Notes: generated from the letters alone by a model not told the origin. A stretch of 64,000 nucleotides of DNA from Actinocatenispora sp036503555 (GCA_036503555.1 DASXWQ010000020.1:62001-126000), one strand, 5' to 3'. Positions 8,956 to 17,826 are shown, counted from the first letter of the stretch. Numbers and translations are program-made.

Positions 8956-9198
8956 CTACTGCTGGCCGTTCGCCTTGCGCACCTGGCCGGGCAGGGTGAA
9001 CAGATCGATCAGCAGCCCGATGCCAAGCCAGCCCAGCGTGAAGATGTAGCTCACGCCGCGACCGGTCTTGCCCAGGTAGAACTGGTGCACCCCGAGGAAC
9101 CCGAAGAACAGCCACAGCACGTACGCGACGCCGACCGACTTCTGGCCGGCGGGGGTCTCCGCGGTGGCTTCGGGTGCGCTCTGAGTTGCCTGGCTCAT
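8956..9198 (-). CDS. TM2 domain-containing membrane protein
   Basis: 80-aa small membrane protein. After a short Ser/Ala/Thr-rich N-terminus it carries the TM2 signature: helix 1 VAYVLWLFFGFLGVHQFYLG, a short turn KTGRG, then helix 2 (FTLGWLGIGLLIDLFTLPGQV). ATG 9198 is preceded by GGAAGGA at 8-nt spacing. TM2 proteins are widespread and mostly uncharacterised. It is monocistronic, with convergent or unrelated neighbours, so context gives no function. Confidence 0.88.
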   Translation of the reverse strand: MSQATQSAPEATAETPAGQKSVGVAYVLWLFFGFLGVHQFYLGKTGRGVSYIFTLGWLGIGLLIDLFTLPGQVRKANGQQ

Positions 9199-9303
9199 CG
9201 AGTGAGTCCTTCCGGGGTTTTTGAGGATCTCCGACTTTCTGCCGGACCGCGGCAGCATACAAAGGGCGTGCAAGACCCCAGTCAGCACGACCGGGCGGTT
9301 AGT

Positions 9304-10458
9304 TCAGCGGCCTGCGACGGCGGCGCCCATCGCGGTGACGGCACGGGTCAGGATCGGCCGGGACGTGGCGAAGTTCAGCCGGACGAACCCGCGGCCGACC
9401 GCGCCGAACGCGGCGCCGTCGTTGACCGCGACGCGCGCCTCGGCCAGGAAGAACCCGGCCGGATCGGCCAGGCCCAGCCGCCGGCAGTCGAGCCACGACA
9501 GGTACGTCCCCGCCGGCGCGACGTACCCCGCGTCGGGCAGGTGTTCGGCCAGCAGCTCGCCCAGCAGCGTCCGGTTCCCGTCCAGGTACGCCACGGTGTC
9601 GGCGAGCCACGCCGCCCCCTCGGTGTACGCGGCGAGGTTGGCGACGATACCGAGCGTGCTGGCGCCCAGTACCCGCAGGACGGGCAGGGCGTCCCAGCTC
9701 TCGACGTCGGCGGGGCTGGTCAGCGCGATCTGGGCGCACTTGAGGCCGGGCAGGTTCCAGCCCTTCGACGCCGAGGTGAGGGTCACCGAATGCGCGGCGG
9801 CGGCCGGCGACACCGTCGCGTACGGCACGTACGTCGCGCCCGGGTAGACCAGCGGAGCGTGCACCTCGTCGGCGACGACCCGGGCGCCGTGCGCGGCGAC
9901 CACGTCGGCGACGGCCGCCAGCTCGGGCGCGCCGAACACCTGGCCGAGCGGGTTGTGCGGGTTGCAGACGATCACCGTGCCGGCGCCGGCGCCCAGCGCC
10001 GCGTCGATCGCGGCCAGGTCGAACTCCCGGCCCGCGTCGGTCCGGACCATCGGCACCTCGACGACCTCCCGCCCGCACACCCGCACCACCTCGAAGAACG
10101 GCGGGTACGCCGGTGTCGGTACGACGACCGGGCTGCCGGCCGGGGAGTACAGCTCGATCGCCAGCTCCACGCCCTTGAGCACGTCGGGCAGCAGTCGGAC
10201 CCGCCCGGCCGGTACGGACAGGCCGGCGGCGGCGAGCCGGTCGGCGGTGACGGCGGGCAGCCCGGTCGCGTCGTCGTACGGCGGGTAGCCGGTGTAGCCG
10301 CGCGCGACGGCGGCGCGCAACGCCGCGGCGATCGGCTCCGCGGTCGGGAAGTCCATCTCCGCGATCCACGCCGCGACCACGTCGGGGCCGTGCAGGGTCC
10401 ACTTCATGCTGCCGCGCCGGACGAGGTCCTCGACGCGGATCCGGTCGTACGGGTGCAC
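9304..10458 (-). CDS. MalY/PatB-type PLP-dependent aminotransferase / C-S lyase
   Basis: 384-aa fold-type I PLP enzyme of the MalY/PatB class, probably a cystathionine-beta-lyase-type C-S lyase. The N-terminus carries the family pattern WIAEMDF followed by GYTGYPPYD. PLP-contacting residues appear in VCNPHNPLG and VADEVHAPLVYPG, and the Schiff-base lysine is K232 in TSASKGWNLPGLK. The C-terminal Arg in FVRLNFAT binds the carboxylate. GTG 10458 is preceded by GGAAGGAGA. It is divergent from the helicase gene with only 74 bp between starts. Substrate specificity is inferred from family only. Confidence 0.88.
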   Translation of the reverse strand: MHPYDRIRVEDLVRRGSMKWTLHGPDVVAAWIAEMDFPTAEPIAAALRAAVARGYTGYPPYDDATGLPAVTADRLAAAGLSVPAGRVRLLPDVLKGVELAIELYSPAGSPVVVPTPAYPPFFEVVRVCGREVVEVPMVRTDAGREFDLAAIDAALGAGAGTVIVCNPHNPLGQVFGAPELAAVADVVAAHGARVVADEVHAPLVYPGATYVPYATVSPAAAAHSVTLTSASKGWNLPGLKCAQIALTSPADVESWDALPVLRVLGASTLGIVANLAAYTEGAAWLADTVAYLDGNRTLLGELLAEHLPDAGYVAPAGTYLSWLDCRRLGLADPAGFFLAEARVAVNDGAAFGAVGRGFVRLNFATSRPILTRAVTAMGAAVAGR

Positions 10459-10532
10459 GGGGTCTCCTTCCGCCTACGCCGCCGACGATGCCACGCCTGG
10501 TACCCGCGCGGGGCGTTGCGATACTCCTCGGC

Positions 10533-13292
10533 ATGCCGACCGACGAGCTGCCGACCCGCCGGTTCGCCGGCACCTGGCGGCGGTACCAGCGGCTCGCGCT
10601 GGACGCGTTCGACGCCGACCGGGCCGCCGGCGACCACCGGTTCTTCGCCGTCCTGCCGCCCGGGTCGGGCAAGACGCTGATCGGGCTGGAGGCGGCCCGC
10701 CGGATCGGACGCCGCACGCTGGTCCTCACGCCCAACACCGCGGTCCAGGGGCAGTGGGCCACGACCTGGGACGAGCGGTTCGTCCCCGCCGGCCGACCCT
10801 GCGGTACCGGGCGCGAGCTGGCCGGCGCGGTCAACGTGCTGACGTACCAGTCGCTCGCGGTGCTGGACCGGGGCGAGGCGAGCGCGCGGCGCGCGGTGGT
10901 CCGCGACGGCGGCCACCGGGACCTGCTGGAGCTGCTGCACCCCAACGGCCGCGCGGTCATCGACACGGCGCGCCGGCTCGGCCCGTGGACGCTGGTCCTC
11001 GACGAGTGCCACCACCTGCTCGCCACCTGGGGCGCGCTGGTCCGCGCCGTCGTCGACGCGCTCGGCGAGACGACCGCGCTGATCGGGTTGACCGCCACCC
11101 CGCAGCGCCAGCTCACCACCTGGCAGCAGAGCCTGCACGACGATCTGTTCGGGCACACGGACGTGGAGATTCCGGCCCCGGCGCTGGTCCGGGCCGGCAC
11201 GCTCGCCCCGTACCAGGAGCTGGTCTACCTGACGTCGCCGACGGCCGGCGAGGACACCTGGCTCGCGACGGAGGCGTCGCGCTTCGCCGACCTGCGGTTC
11301 GAGCTGGTCGAGCGCCGGCCGGGCACCATGCCGCTGCTGACCTGGCTGCACCGCCGGGCGGTCGAGCGTACGACGGGCGAGGCGGACGGTCCGCGCGGCG
11401 ACTGGGCCGGGTTCGAGCACGCCGAGCCGGCGCTGGCGCGCGCCGTGCTGCGCTTCGCGTACGCGGGGATGCTGCCGCTGCCGACGGGGGCGCGGCTGCG
11501 GGAGCCGCACCGTACCGAGCCGGACGCGGACGACTGGGTGGCGGTGCTGGCCGACTTCTGCGCCGGGCACCTCGCGGCGAGCGACCATCCGGACGACGCG
11601 GCGGCGCTGGCCGCGATCCGGCGGGTGCTGCCCGGGCTGGGGTACCGGCTCACGGTCCGGGGGCTGCGGGCCGGCATGTCGCCGGTGGACCGGCTGTGCG
11701 GGCTGTCCGAGGCGAAGGTCGCCGCCGCGGTGCACATCCTGGAGGCGGAGGACGCGGCGCTCGGCGACCGGCTCCGCGCGCTCGTCCTGACCGACCACGA
11801 GCAGTTGTCCGGCCGGCTGCCGGCAAGCCTCGCCGAGAGCCCCATGGACGCGCGGTCGGGCTCGGCGCGGCTGGCGTTCGCGACGCTGGCCGCGGCTCCG
11901 GTGGGCACCGGGCTGCGGCCGCTGCTCGTCACCGGGCAGACGTTCGCCTGCCCGGCGAAGCTGGCCGACGAGCTCGTCGCGTACTGCCGGGGCGAGGGGT
12001 ACGAGGTGACCACGGAGCCGCTGGAGCCGGGGACGGTGCGGATCACCGGCCTGTCGCCGCGCCGCGCGGTACGCCTCGCGACCGGGTTCCTCGCCGCCGG
12101 CCGGGCCCGCGTCCTCGTCGGTACCCGGGCGTTGCTCGGCGAGGGCTGGGACTGCCCGCGGCTCAACGTGTCGATCGACCTCACGACCGCGACGACCCCC
12201 ACCGCGGTCACCCAGATGCGCGGCCGGGCGCTGCGGCTGTCCCCGGACGACCCGGACAAGGTCGCCGACAACTGGACGGTCTGCTGCACGACCGACGCGC
12301 ATCCCCGCGGCGACGCCGACTACCTGCGGCTGGTGCGCAAGCACGACGCGTACGTGGCGCCCGACGCCGACGGCACGATCATCTCCGGCATCGCGCACTG
12401 CGACCCGGCGCTGTCCCCGCACACGGTACCGACGGCCGACGACGCGCTCGCCGTGACCGCCCGGGCGCTGGCGCGGCCGGCGGCCCGCGCCGAGGCTCGG
12501 GCGAGCTGGCGGATCGGCGCCGACTTCGCCGGTACGGAGGTGTCGACGCTGCGGGTCCGCGCCGACCGGCCCCTCGGTACCGGGGCGCGGGCGCTGCCGG
12601 ACGCGGTCCTCGACCCGGCCCGGCCGGCGCGCCGGCCGGGCGCCGCGACGGCCCTCACGCTCGGCCTGGCGTTCGTCGCCGCGGTACTCGCGCTCGCCGG
12701 GCAGCCGCTCGCCGCGGTCGCCGTACCGGTGGTCGCGCTGGCCGCGTTCGCGCTGGCGACCGGGCGGCGGCGGGCGCGGCTGGCCGCAGCACCGACGGCG
12801 CTCGACCAGCTCGCCGCCACCGTCGCCGACGCGCTGCACGACGCCGGCGGCGCGGACCGCGGCGCCGACGCCGTGCGGGTCGTACCGGGGGCGGACGGGT
12901 GGCTGCGGTGCGAGCTGTCCGGCGTACCGGTGGCGCAGTCGCGGCGGTACGCCACCGCGGTGGACGAGCTGCTCGCCCCGCTCGCCGACCCCCGGCACCT
13001 GGTCGGCCGGCGGGTCGTCACGGTACCGGCGGGTCGGTTCGGGCAGCTCGTGTGGGCGGGCGGCACGCTGCTGCGCCTGCCGGTACCGGGGGCCGTGGCG
13101 TGGCACGCGATGCCGGCGTGGTGCGCCGCGAACGCCGCCCGCCGCGCCGCGTTCCTCGCCGCGTGGCAGCGGCACGTGGGCCCGGCCGTGTCGCTGGCGG
13201 CGGCGTCGGCGGAGGGTCAGGGGGTGCTGGCGGTGTTCCGGGGCGAGGACCCGTTCGCGCTCACCGCGCAGATGCGTACCGTCTGGCGCTGA
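10533..13292 (+). CDS. SF2 DEAD/DEAH-like helicase with a C-terminal membrane hairpin
   Basis: 919 aa. The superfamily 2 core is complete: Walker A LPPGSGKTLIG (about residue 40), motif II DECHH (about 156), motif III GLTATPQRQ, and motif VI VTQMRGRALRLSP (about 560). After the core, residues 704-745 contain two adjacent hydrophobic stretches (LTLGLAFVAAVLALAG and LAAVAVPVVALAAFALA) flanked by Arg-rich segments, predicting a membrane hairpin. About 170 residues follow, with no recognised domain. ATG 10533 has no ribosome-binding site but a GATACT -10-like box 7 nt upstream, so it is likely leaderless. Function unknown; membrane-tethered helicases are unusual. Confidence 0.85.
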   Translation: MPTDELPTRRFAGTWRRYQRLALDAFDADRAAGDHRFFAVLPPGSGKTLIGLEAARRIGRRTLVLTPNTAVQGQWATTWDERFVPAGRPCGTGRELAGAVNVLTYQSLAVLDRGEASARRAVVRDGGHRDLLELLHPNGRAVIDTARRLGPWTLVLDECHHLLATWGALVRAVVDALGETTALIGLTATPQRQLTTWQQSLHDDLFGHTDVEIPAPALVRAGTLAPYQELVYLTSPTAGEDTWLATEASRFADLRFELVERRPGTMPLLTWLHRRAVERTTGEADGPRGDWAGFEHAEPALARAVLRFAYAGMLPLPTGARLREPHRTEPDADDWVAVLADFCAGHLAASDHPDDAAALAAIRRVLPGLGYRLTVRGLRAGMSPVDRLCGLSEAKVAAAVHILEAEDAALGDRLRALVLTDHEQLSGRLPASLAESPMDARSGSARLAFATLAAAPVGTGLRPLLVTGQTFACPAKLADELVAYCRGEGYEVTTEPLEPGTVRITGLSPRRAVRLATGFLAAGRARVLVGTRALLGEGWDCPRLNVSIDLTTATTPTAVTQMRGRALRLSPDDPDKVADNWTVCCTTDAHPRGDADYLRLVRKHDAYVAPDADGTIISGIAHCDPALSPHTVPTADDALAVTARALARPAARAEARASWRIGADFAGTEVSTLRVRADRPLGTGARALPDAVLDPARPARRPGAATALTLGLAFVAAVLALAGQPLAAVAVPVVALAAFALATGRRRARLAAAPTALDQLAATVADALHDAGGADRGADAVRVVPGADGWLRCELSGVPVAQSRRYATAVDELLAPLADPRHLVGRRVVTVPAGRFGQLVWAGGTLLRLPVPGAVAWHAMPAWCAANAARRAAFLAAWQRHVGPAVSLAAASAEGQGVLAVFRGEDPFALTAQMRTVWR

Positions 13293-13320
13293 CCCGGCCG
13301 GCGCGGTCTATGCTCGGCGG

Positions 13321-13397
13321 ACACGTGACTGGCGCGGGCAAGGTGGAGCAACCACCGGGGAGCGGACGCTGGTCGCACCGCGCGCCTGGGTGCGACC
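13321..13397 (+). promoter_or_regulatory. ZTP (pfl-motif) riboswitch controlling glyA
   Basis: Three landmarks of the pfl motif are in order. First is CGTGACTGGCGC (13324-13335). Next comes a hairpin GGTGG-AGCAA-CCACC (13342-13356) running into GGGGAGCG (13357-13364). Last is a 9-bp stem GGTCGCACC/GGTGCGACC (13371-13379/13389-13397) whose loop holds the conserved GCGCCTGG. A -10 TATGCT (13309-13314) puts the transcription start at the first riboswitch base. The family senses the purine intermediate ZMP/ZTP, a sign of low 10-formyl-THF, and turns on one-carbon genes. That suits glyA, whose GAGGAG site is at 13404-13409. Confidence 0.88.
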
Positions 13398-13414
13398 CTC
13401 GCCGAGGAGCCCGC

Positions 13415-14659
13415 ATGTCCGCACTGAACAGCACCGATCCGCGCATCGCCGAGCTGGTCGACGCCGAACGCCGCCGGCAGTACGAGAAGCTGCGTCTCAT
13501 CCCGTCGGAGAACTACGTCTCCCCCGCCGTGCTGGAAGCCACCGGCTCGGTGCTGACCAACAAGTACTCCGAGGGCTACCCCGGCCGGCGCTACTACGAG
13601 GGCCAGCAGATCGTCGACCCGGTGGAGACGCTGGCGCGGGAGCGGGCCGAGGCGCTGTTCGGCGTCGAGCACGCGAACGTCCAGCCGTATTCGGGTTCGC
13701 CCGCGAACCTCGCCGCGTACCTGGCGTTCCTGTCGCCGGGTGACACGGTGCTGGGGATGGCGCTGCCGATGGGCGGGCACCTCACGCACGGTGCCGGAGT
13801 CTCCGCGACCGGCAAGTGGTTCCGCGCCGTCCACTACGGCGTACGCCGGGACACGGGCCGGATCGATCTCGACGAGGTACGCGATCTGGCCCGCGCCGAA
13901 CGACCCAAGATGATCATCTGCGGCGGTACGGCGATCCCGCGCACCATCGACTTCGCCGGCTTCGCCGAGATCGCCCGCGAGGTCGACGCGGTCCTGTTCG
14001 CCGACATCGCCCACATCGCCGGGCTCGTCGTCGGCGGCGCGCACCCCACCCCCGTCGGGTACGCCGACGTCATCTCGACGACCACCCACAAGACGCTGCG
14101 CGGGCCGCGCGGCGCGATGCTGCTGTCGACCGCCGCGCACGCGACGGCGATCGACAAGGCGGTGTTCCCCGGGTTGCAGGGCGGACCGCACAACCACACC
14201 ACGGCCGCGATCGCGGTCGCCCTGCACGAGGCGGCGCAGCCGTCGTTCGCCGAGTACGCCGCCCGTGTCGTGGCCAACGCCCGCGCCCTCGCCACCGCGC
14301 TCACCGACCGCGGGTACGACCTGGTGTCCGGTGGGACCGACAACCACCTGCTGCTGGTCGACCTGACGAACAAGGGCGTCACCGGCAAGGTGGCGGCGAA
14401 GGCGCTGGACGCGGCGGGCATCGAGCTGAACTTCAACACGGTGCCGTACGACCCGCGCCGCCCGTTCGACCCGTCCGGCATCCGGCTCGGCACCCCGGCG
14501 ATCACCACCCGCGGCCTGGCGCCCGAGAACATGCCGGCGGTGGCCGACTGGATCGACCGTACGGTCGCGGTGGCCGCGGCCGGCGACGAGTCCGGCCTGG
14601 CTGGCACCGCCGCCGAGATCCGCGCGTTCCTGGCCGACTTCCCGGTCTTCGGCGGCTGA
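13415..14659 (+). CDS. glyA: Serine hydroxymethyltransferase
   Basis: 414-aa cytosolic PLP enzyme that interconverts serine plus THF with glycine plus 5,10-methylene-THF, the main one-carbon source. Family motifs: IPSENYVSPAVL, YSEGYPGRRYYEGQ, FADIAHIAGLV, and the PLP-lysine segment STTTHKTLRGPRGA (Lys about residue 226). Length matches the bacterial family. ATG 13415 follows GAGGAG at 5 nt. Expression is predicted to be controlled by the ZTP riboswitch directly upstream. Confidence 0.97.
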   Translation: MSALNSTDPRIAELVDAERRRQYEKLRLIPSENYVSPAVLEATGSVLTNKYSEGYPGRRYYEGQQIVDPVETLARERAEALFGVEHANVQPYSGSPANLAAYLAFLSPGDTVLGMALPMGGHLTHGAGVSATGKWFRAVHYGVRRDTGRIDLDEVRDLARAERPKMIICGGTAIPRTIDFAGFAEIAREVDAVLFADIAHIAGLVVGGAHPTPVGYADVISTTTHKTLRGPRGAMLLSTAAHATAIDKAVFPGLQGGPHNHTTAAIAVALHEAAQPSFAEYAARVVANARALATALTDRGYDLVSGGTDNHLLLVDLTNKGVTGKVAAKALDAAGIELNFNTVPYDPRRPFDPSGIRLGTPAITTRGLAPENMPAVADWIDRTVAVAAAGDESGLAGTAAEIRAFLADFPVFGG

Positions 14660-14706
14660 GCGGTAAACGCCTTGCGGTGCGGGGCGGCCGGGACCACTGT
14701 CGGCGC

Positions 14707-15579
14707 ATGGCGAAGCCGGTGCTCGACGGGATCGACCTGACCGCCCTCACCCGTACCCTGCTGCCCGACGCGGCATCGCCGTACCCGCTCGGCGAGGGCG
14801 TACGGTCCCGGGCCTTCGGCCTCGACGCCGGCACCGACCGGTACGTGCTGCGGATCGGCGCCGACGCGCGCGGCTTCGCCAAGGACGCGTACGCGGCGCG
14901 CACGTTCCGGGACCTGCCGGTCCCCGAGGTGGTGGAGATCGGCGAGCTGGGGCCGCACGTGTACTGCCTGAGCCGGCGGCTACCCGGACGTACCGTGCAC
15001 GCGCTGCCGGTGGGTGAGCTGGCGCCGGTGGTGGCGGCGGTCGGCGCGACGCTGGCCGAGGTGTGGACGGCCGACGTCGCGGGCAGCTCCGGGTACGGGC
15101 TGTTCGACGGGTCCGGGGCGGGGTCGGCGCCGACGTGGCGGGCGTACCTGCTGGACCAGGGGCCGGTGCGGGACGCGGACCGGCGCGGCATCCCGGCCCG
15201 GCTGGTGGACGGGCTGTGCCGGATCGTCGCCGACCGGGTCGACGACTGCCCGGAGGACCGCCGGCTGCTGCACGGCGACTTCGGTTCGGACAACGCGCTG
15301 ACCGACGGGCGGCGGATCACCGGCGTCCTCGACTGGGAGCTGGCCGCCTACGGCGACCCGTTGCACGACGTGGCCGAGATGTTCCAGTGGGACGGGGTCG
15401 ACCCGTGCATGACCGCGCAGGCGGCGTGGTTCCGCCGGACGCTGCCCGCCGCGGACCTCGACTCGCGCCGGCTCGGCTGCTACCGGGCCCGGCTCTGCCT
15501 GATGGAACTGGCCTGGGGCGACGCCAGCACCCACGCGTGGACGCTCGGCGTCGCCGACCGGCTCCTCGCCGACATCTGA
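14707..15579 (+). CDS. Aminoglycoside-phosphotransferase-family kinase
   Basis: 290-aa APH/ChoK-fold small-molecule kinase. The catalytic Brenner motif is HGDFGSDNAL (about residue 200) and the metal-binding segment is VLDWELAAYGDPLHDVAEM. The N-lobe has the lysine in RYVLRIG. The substrate is not predictable: members phosphorylate aminoglycosides, macrolides, homoserine, choline or sugars. ATG 14707 lacks a good ribosome-binding site; CACTGT 6 nt upstream may be the -10 of a leaderless mRNA. It ends 7 bp from the convergent ABC ATPase gene. Confidence 0.85.
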   Translation: MAKPVLDGIDLTALTRTLLPDAASPYPLGEGVRSRAFGLDAGTDRYVLRIGADARGFAKDAYAARTFRDLPVPEVVEIGELGPHVYCLSRRLPGRTVHALPVGELAPVVAAVGATLAEVWTADVAGSSGYGLFDGSGAGSAPTWRAYLLDQGPVRDADRRGIPARLVDGLCRIVADRVDDCPEDRRLLHGDFGSDNALTDGRRITGVLDWELAAYGDPLHDVAEMFQWDGVDPCMTAQAAWFRRTLPAADLDSRRLGCYRARLCLMELAWGDASTHAWTLGVADRLLADI

Positions 15580-15586
15580 GGCGACG

Positions 15587-16861
15587 TCATCGGCCCCTCG
15601 ACACCGGCGGCCGGGTCCTGATCCGTGCGCCGTGCCGGTCGAACAGGTGCAGCTGCGTCAGGTCCGGCAGCACGCTGACCGACTGGCCGACCGGCGCCGT
15701 CCCGTACGGCGCGAGGCGCAGCGCGAACTCCGCGAGCCGCTGCTCGTGCCGGCCGGCCACGTCCACGCCGTCGGCCGTCGGTACCGGCTCCGGCTCCCGG
15801 CGCCGGCGCCACCAGCGGCGCCCGCCGTCCACCGGCGGCGGCTGGTGCCGGGTCCCGGCCGGCTCGTCGAGCCCGGCGGCGCGCGCCCCGATGTCGAGGT
15901 ACGCGATGGTCTCGTGGCCGAGGTGCTCGACGTACCGGATGACGCCGCGCAGCGAGCCCGGTGTGTCCGGCGCGGCCGGGCTGACTGCCTCGGCGCGCAG
16001 CCCGACGACGATCTCCTCACCGTGGTACCGCGCGAGGTCGCGGACCCGCGGGTCGGACCACGGCAGCGACAGGTGCTGGTCACCGAGGTCGAGCAGCACC
16101 CGCTCGTCGAGGTACGCGTAGACGCCGGCCCAGAGCAGGTTCATCCGCGGCGTACCGAGGAAGCCGGCGACGAACAGGGTCGCGGGCGCGCGGTACACCT
16201 CGTTGGGCGGGCCGATCTGCTGGATCCGGCCGTCGCGCAGGATGGTCACGCGGTCGGCCATGGTGAGCGCCTCGGTCTGGTCGTGCGTGACGTACACGGT
16301 GGTGACGCCGACGCCGCGGACCAGGGTGGAGATCTCGGCGCGTAGCCCGGCGCGCAGCGCACTGTCCAGATTGGACAGTGGCTCGTCGAGCAGGAAGACG
16401 CGCGGTTCGCGGATGATCGCGCGGCCCATCGCGACGCGCTGCTTCTGGCCGCCGGACAGCTGCCCGGGCCGGCGGTCGAGCGTGTCGCCGACGCCGAGCG
16501 CGGTGGCGAGGTCGGCCACGCGTTCGGTGATGGCATCCGGTGTCTGCTTGGACAGCTTGAGCGGGAAGCTCAGGTTGCCGCGCACCGACATGTGCGGGTA
16601 GAGCGCGAAGTCCTGGAACGCCATGGCGACCCGGCGTTGCCGGGGCGACCAGTGGTTCGCGACCTCGTCGTCGAACCGGATCAGTCCGCCGGTCGGCTCC
16701 TCCAGGCCGGCGACCATCCGCAGGATGGTCGCCTTCCCGCAGCCGGACGGCCCGAGCAGCACCATGACCTCGCCGTCCGCCACGTCGAGGTCGACTCCGT
16801 CGACGGCAACGGTGCCGTTCGGAAACGTCTTGGTCAGCGACTCCAGCCGAAGAGCTGTCAT
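15587..16861 (-). CDS. Sugar ABC transporter ATPase, MsmX/UgpC family, with variant Walker A
   Basis: 424-aa ATPase of the CUT1 class, whose members often serve several sugar importers. ATG 16861 is preceded by GGAGG at 5-nt spacing. Signature LSGGQKQRVAMGRA (residue 135), Walker B VFLLDEPLSNLD (155) and switch His in VTHDQTEAL are normal. A C-terminal OB-fold domain carries a long Pro/Arg-rich insert (about residues 325-365). The oddity is Walker A, GPSGCGKATI: residue 44 is Ala (GCG codon, 16730-16732) where Ser/Thr normally binds magnesium. This would be expected to reduce ATP hydrolysis, unless tolerated. It stands alone, with no permease beside it. Confidence 0.88.
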   Translation of the reverse strand: MTALRLESLTKTFPNGTVAVDGVDLDVADGEVMVLLGPSGCGKATILRMVAGLEEPTGGLIRFDDEVANHWSPRQRRVAMAFQDFALYPHMSVRGNLSFPLKLSKQTPDAITERVADLATALGVGDTLDRRPGQLSGGQKQRVAMGRAIIREPRVFLLDEPLSNLDSALRAGLRAEISTLVRGVGVTTVYVTHDQTEALTMADRVTILRDGRIQQIGPPNEVYRAPATLFVAGFLGTPRMNLLWAGVYAYLDERVLLDLGDQHLSLPWSDPRVRDLARYHGEEIVVGLRAEAVSPAAPDTPGSLRGVIRYVEHLGHETIAYLDIGARAAGLDEPAGTRHQPPPVDGGRRWWRRRREPEPVPTADGVDVAGRHEQRLAEFALRLAPYGTAPVGQSVSVLPDLTQLHLFDRHGARIRTRPPVSRGR

Positions 16862-16896
16862 CGGGCCTCCGTACCTGTCAGGTCTGCGCAGGATTC

Positions 16897-16912
16897 TGTG
16901 GTGGCACTCACA
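16897..16912. promoter_or_regulatory. CRP/GlxR-like site upstream of the ABC ATPase
   Basis: TGTGG-TGGCAC-TCACA matches the CRP/GlxR consensus TGTGA-N6-TCACA with one mismatch. It lies 35-51 bp upstream of the ATPase start, beside an AT-rich stretch (16913-16940) unusual for this genome. A role in carbon-source control is inferred. Confidence 0.45.
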
Positions 16913-17021
16913 GCACATACAATCAGCCGAACGTTTATATGGGAACTCGCGGGTTGCGGCGAGCAACCTGCGCGGCACGCCTGGTGGCGGCGGGCCGACC
17001 CGCCGCCGGTACTGTTCACCC

Positions 17022-17762
17022 GTGCTCGTGCTGCTGCCACCGTCCGAAACGAAGGCATCCGGTGGACGGCGCGCGCCGCTCGACCCGGCCGCGTTGTCGT
17101 TCCCGGAGCTCGGTCCCGTCCGCGCCCGGGTCCTCGCGGCACTCCAGACCGTGTCGAGCACCCCGGGCCTCGCCCGCAAGGTACTCAAGCTCTCGCCCCG
17201 GCAGGACGACGAGCTGACCGCGAACCTCGCCCTGCGTACCGCGCCGACCCTGCCGGCGCTGCGCCGCTACACCGGCGTGCTGTACGACGCGTTCGACTAT
17301 CCGACGTTGCCGCCGGCCGCCCGCCGCCGCGCCGACCGTACGGTGATCGTGGTGTCGGCCCTGTTCGGGGCGCTGCGCCCGCGCGACGCGATCCCCGCGT
17401 ACCGGCTGTCGGGCGGGACGACGCTGCCGGGGCTCGGCCCGCTGCGCGGCGTGTGGCGCGAGGCCCTTCCGCCGGTGCTGCGCGACGACCGGCTGGTGCT
17501 GGACCTGCGGTCCGGGGCGTACCAGGCGCTCGGGCCGGTGTCCGGGGCCGTCACCGTCCGCGTCGTGTCGGAGCGGCCGGACGGCTCGCGCACGATCGTG
17601 AGCCACTTCAACAAGGCGTACAAGGGCCGGCTGGCCCGGGCCGTGGTCACCGCCACCCGGGTACGCGGGGTCGAGGACGTCGTCCTCGCCGCGAAGGCCG
17701 CCGGCCTCGCCGTGGTGCGTACCGGCGAGGCCGAGCTGGAGCTCACCGCCGACCCGGTCTGA
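17022..17762 (+). CDS. yaaA: YaaA-family (DUF328) peroxide-stress protein
   Basis: 246 aa. Family landmarks are LLPPSETK at the N-terminus, ALFGALRPRDAIPAYRLS in the middle, and SHFNKAYKGRLAR near the C-terminus. E. coli YaaA limits intracellular iron and DNA damage during hydrogen-peroxide stress and binds DNA through a helix-hairpin-helix. Starting at GTG 17022 puts the invariant LLPPSETK at residues 4-11. TACTGT (17010-17015) sits 6 nt upstream, so a leaderless mRNA is likely. It is monocistronic and convergent with the oxidoreductase gene. Confidence 0.92.
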   Translation: MLVLLPPSETKASGGRRAPLDPAALSFPELGPVRARVLAALQTVSSTPGLARKVLKLSPRQDDELTANLALRTAPTLPALRRYTGVLYDAFDYPTLPPAARRRADRTVIVVSALFGALRPRDAIPAYRLSGGTTLPGLGPLRGVWREALPPVLRDDRLVLDLRSGAYQALGPVSGAVTVRVVSERPDGSRTIVSHFNKAYKGRLARAVVTATRVRGVEDVVLAAKAAGLAVVRTGEAELELTADPV

Positions 17763-17771
17763 CCTCCGACG

Positions 17772-17790
17772 CCGGCCCGCACGCGGCCGG
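17772..17790. terminator. Candidate short hairpin terminator between yaaA and the oxidoreductase gene
   Basis: CCGGCC (17772-17777) and GGCCGG (17785-17790) can pair around a 7-nt loop in the gap between two convergent stops. A second weak GGCC/GGCC pairing follows. With only 6 bp, support is modest. Confidence 0.35.
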
Positions 17791-17826
17791 GTGACGGCCA
17801 GATAACGGCCGGACGCGGGGCGGCGG

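Noticed and set aside
16623..17021. N-terminal extension of YaaA
   Set aside because: The extra 133 residues lie opposite the ABC ATPase start and promoter; YaaA proteins begin at LLPPSETK.
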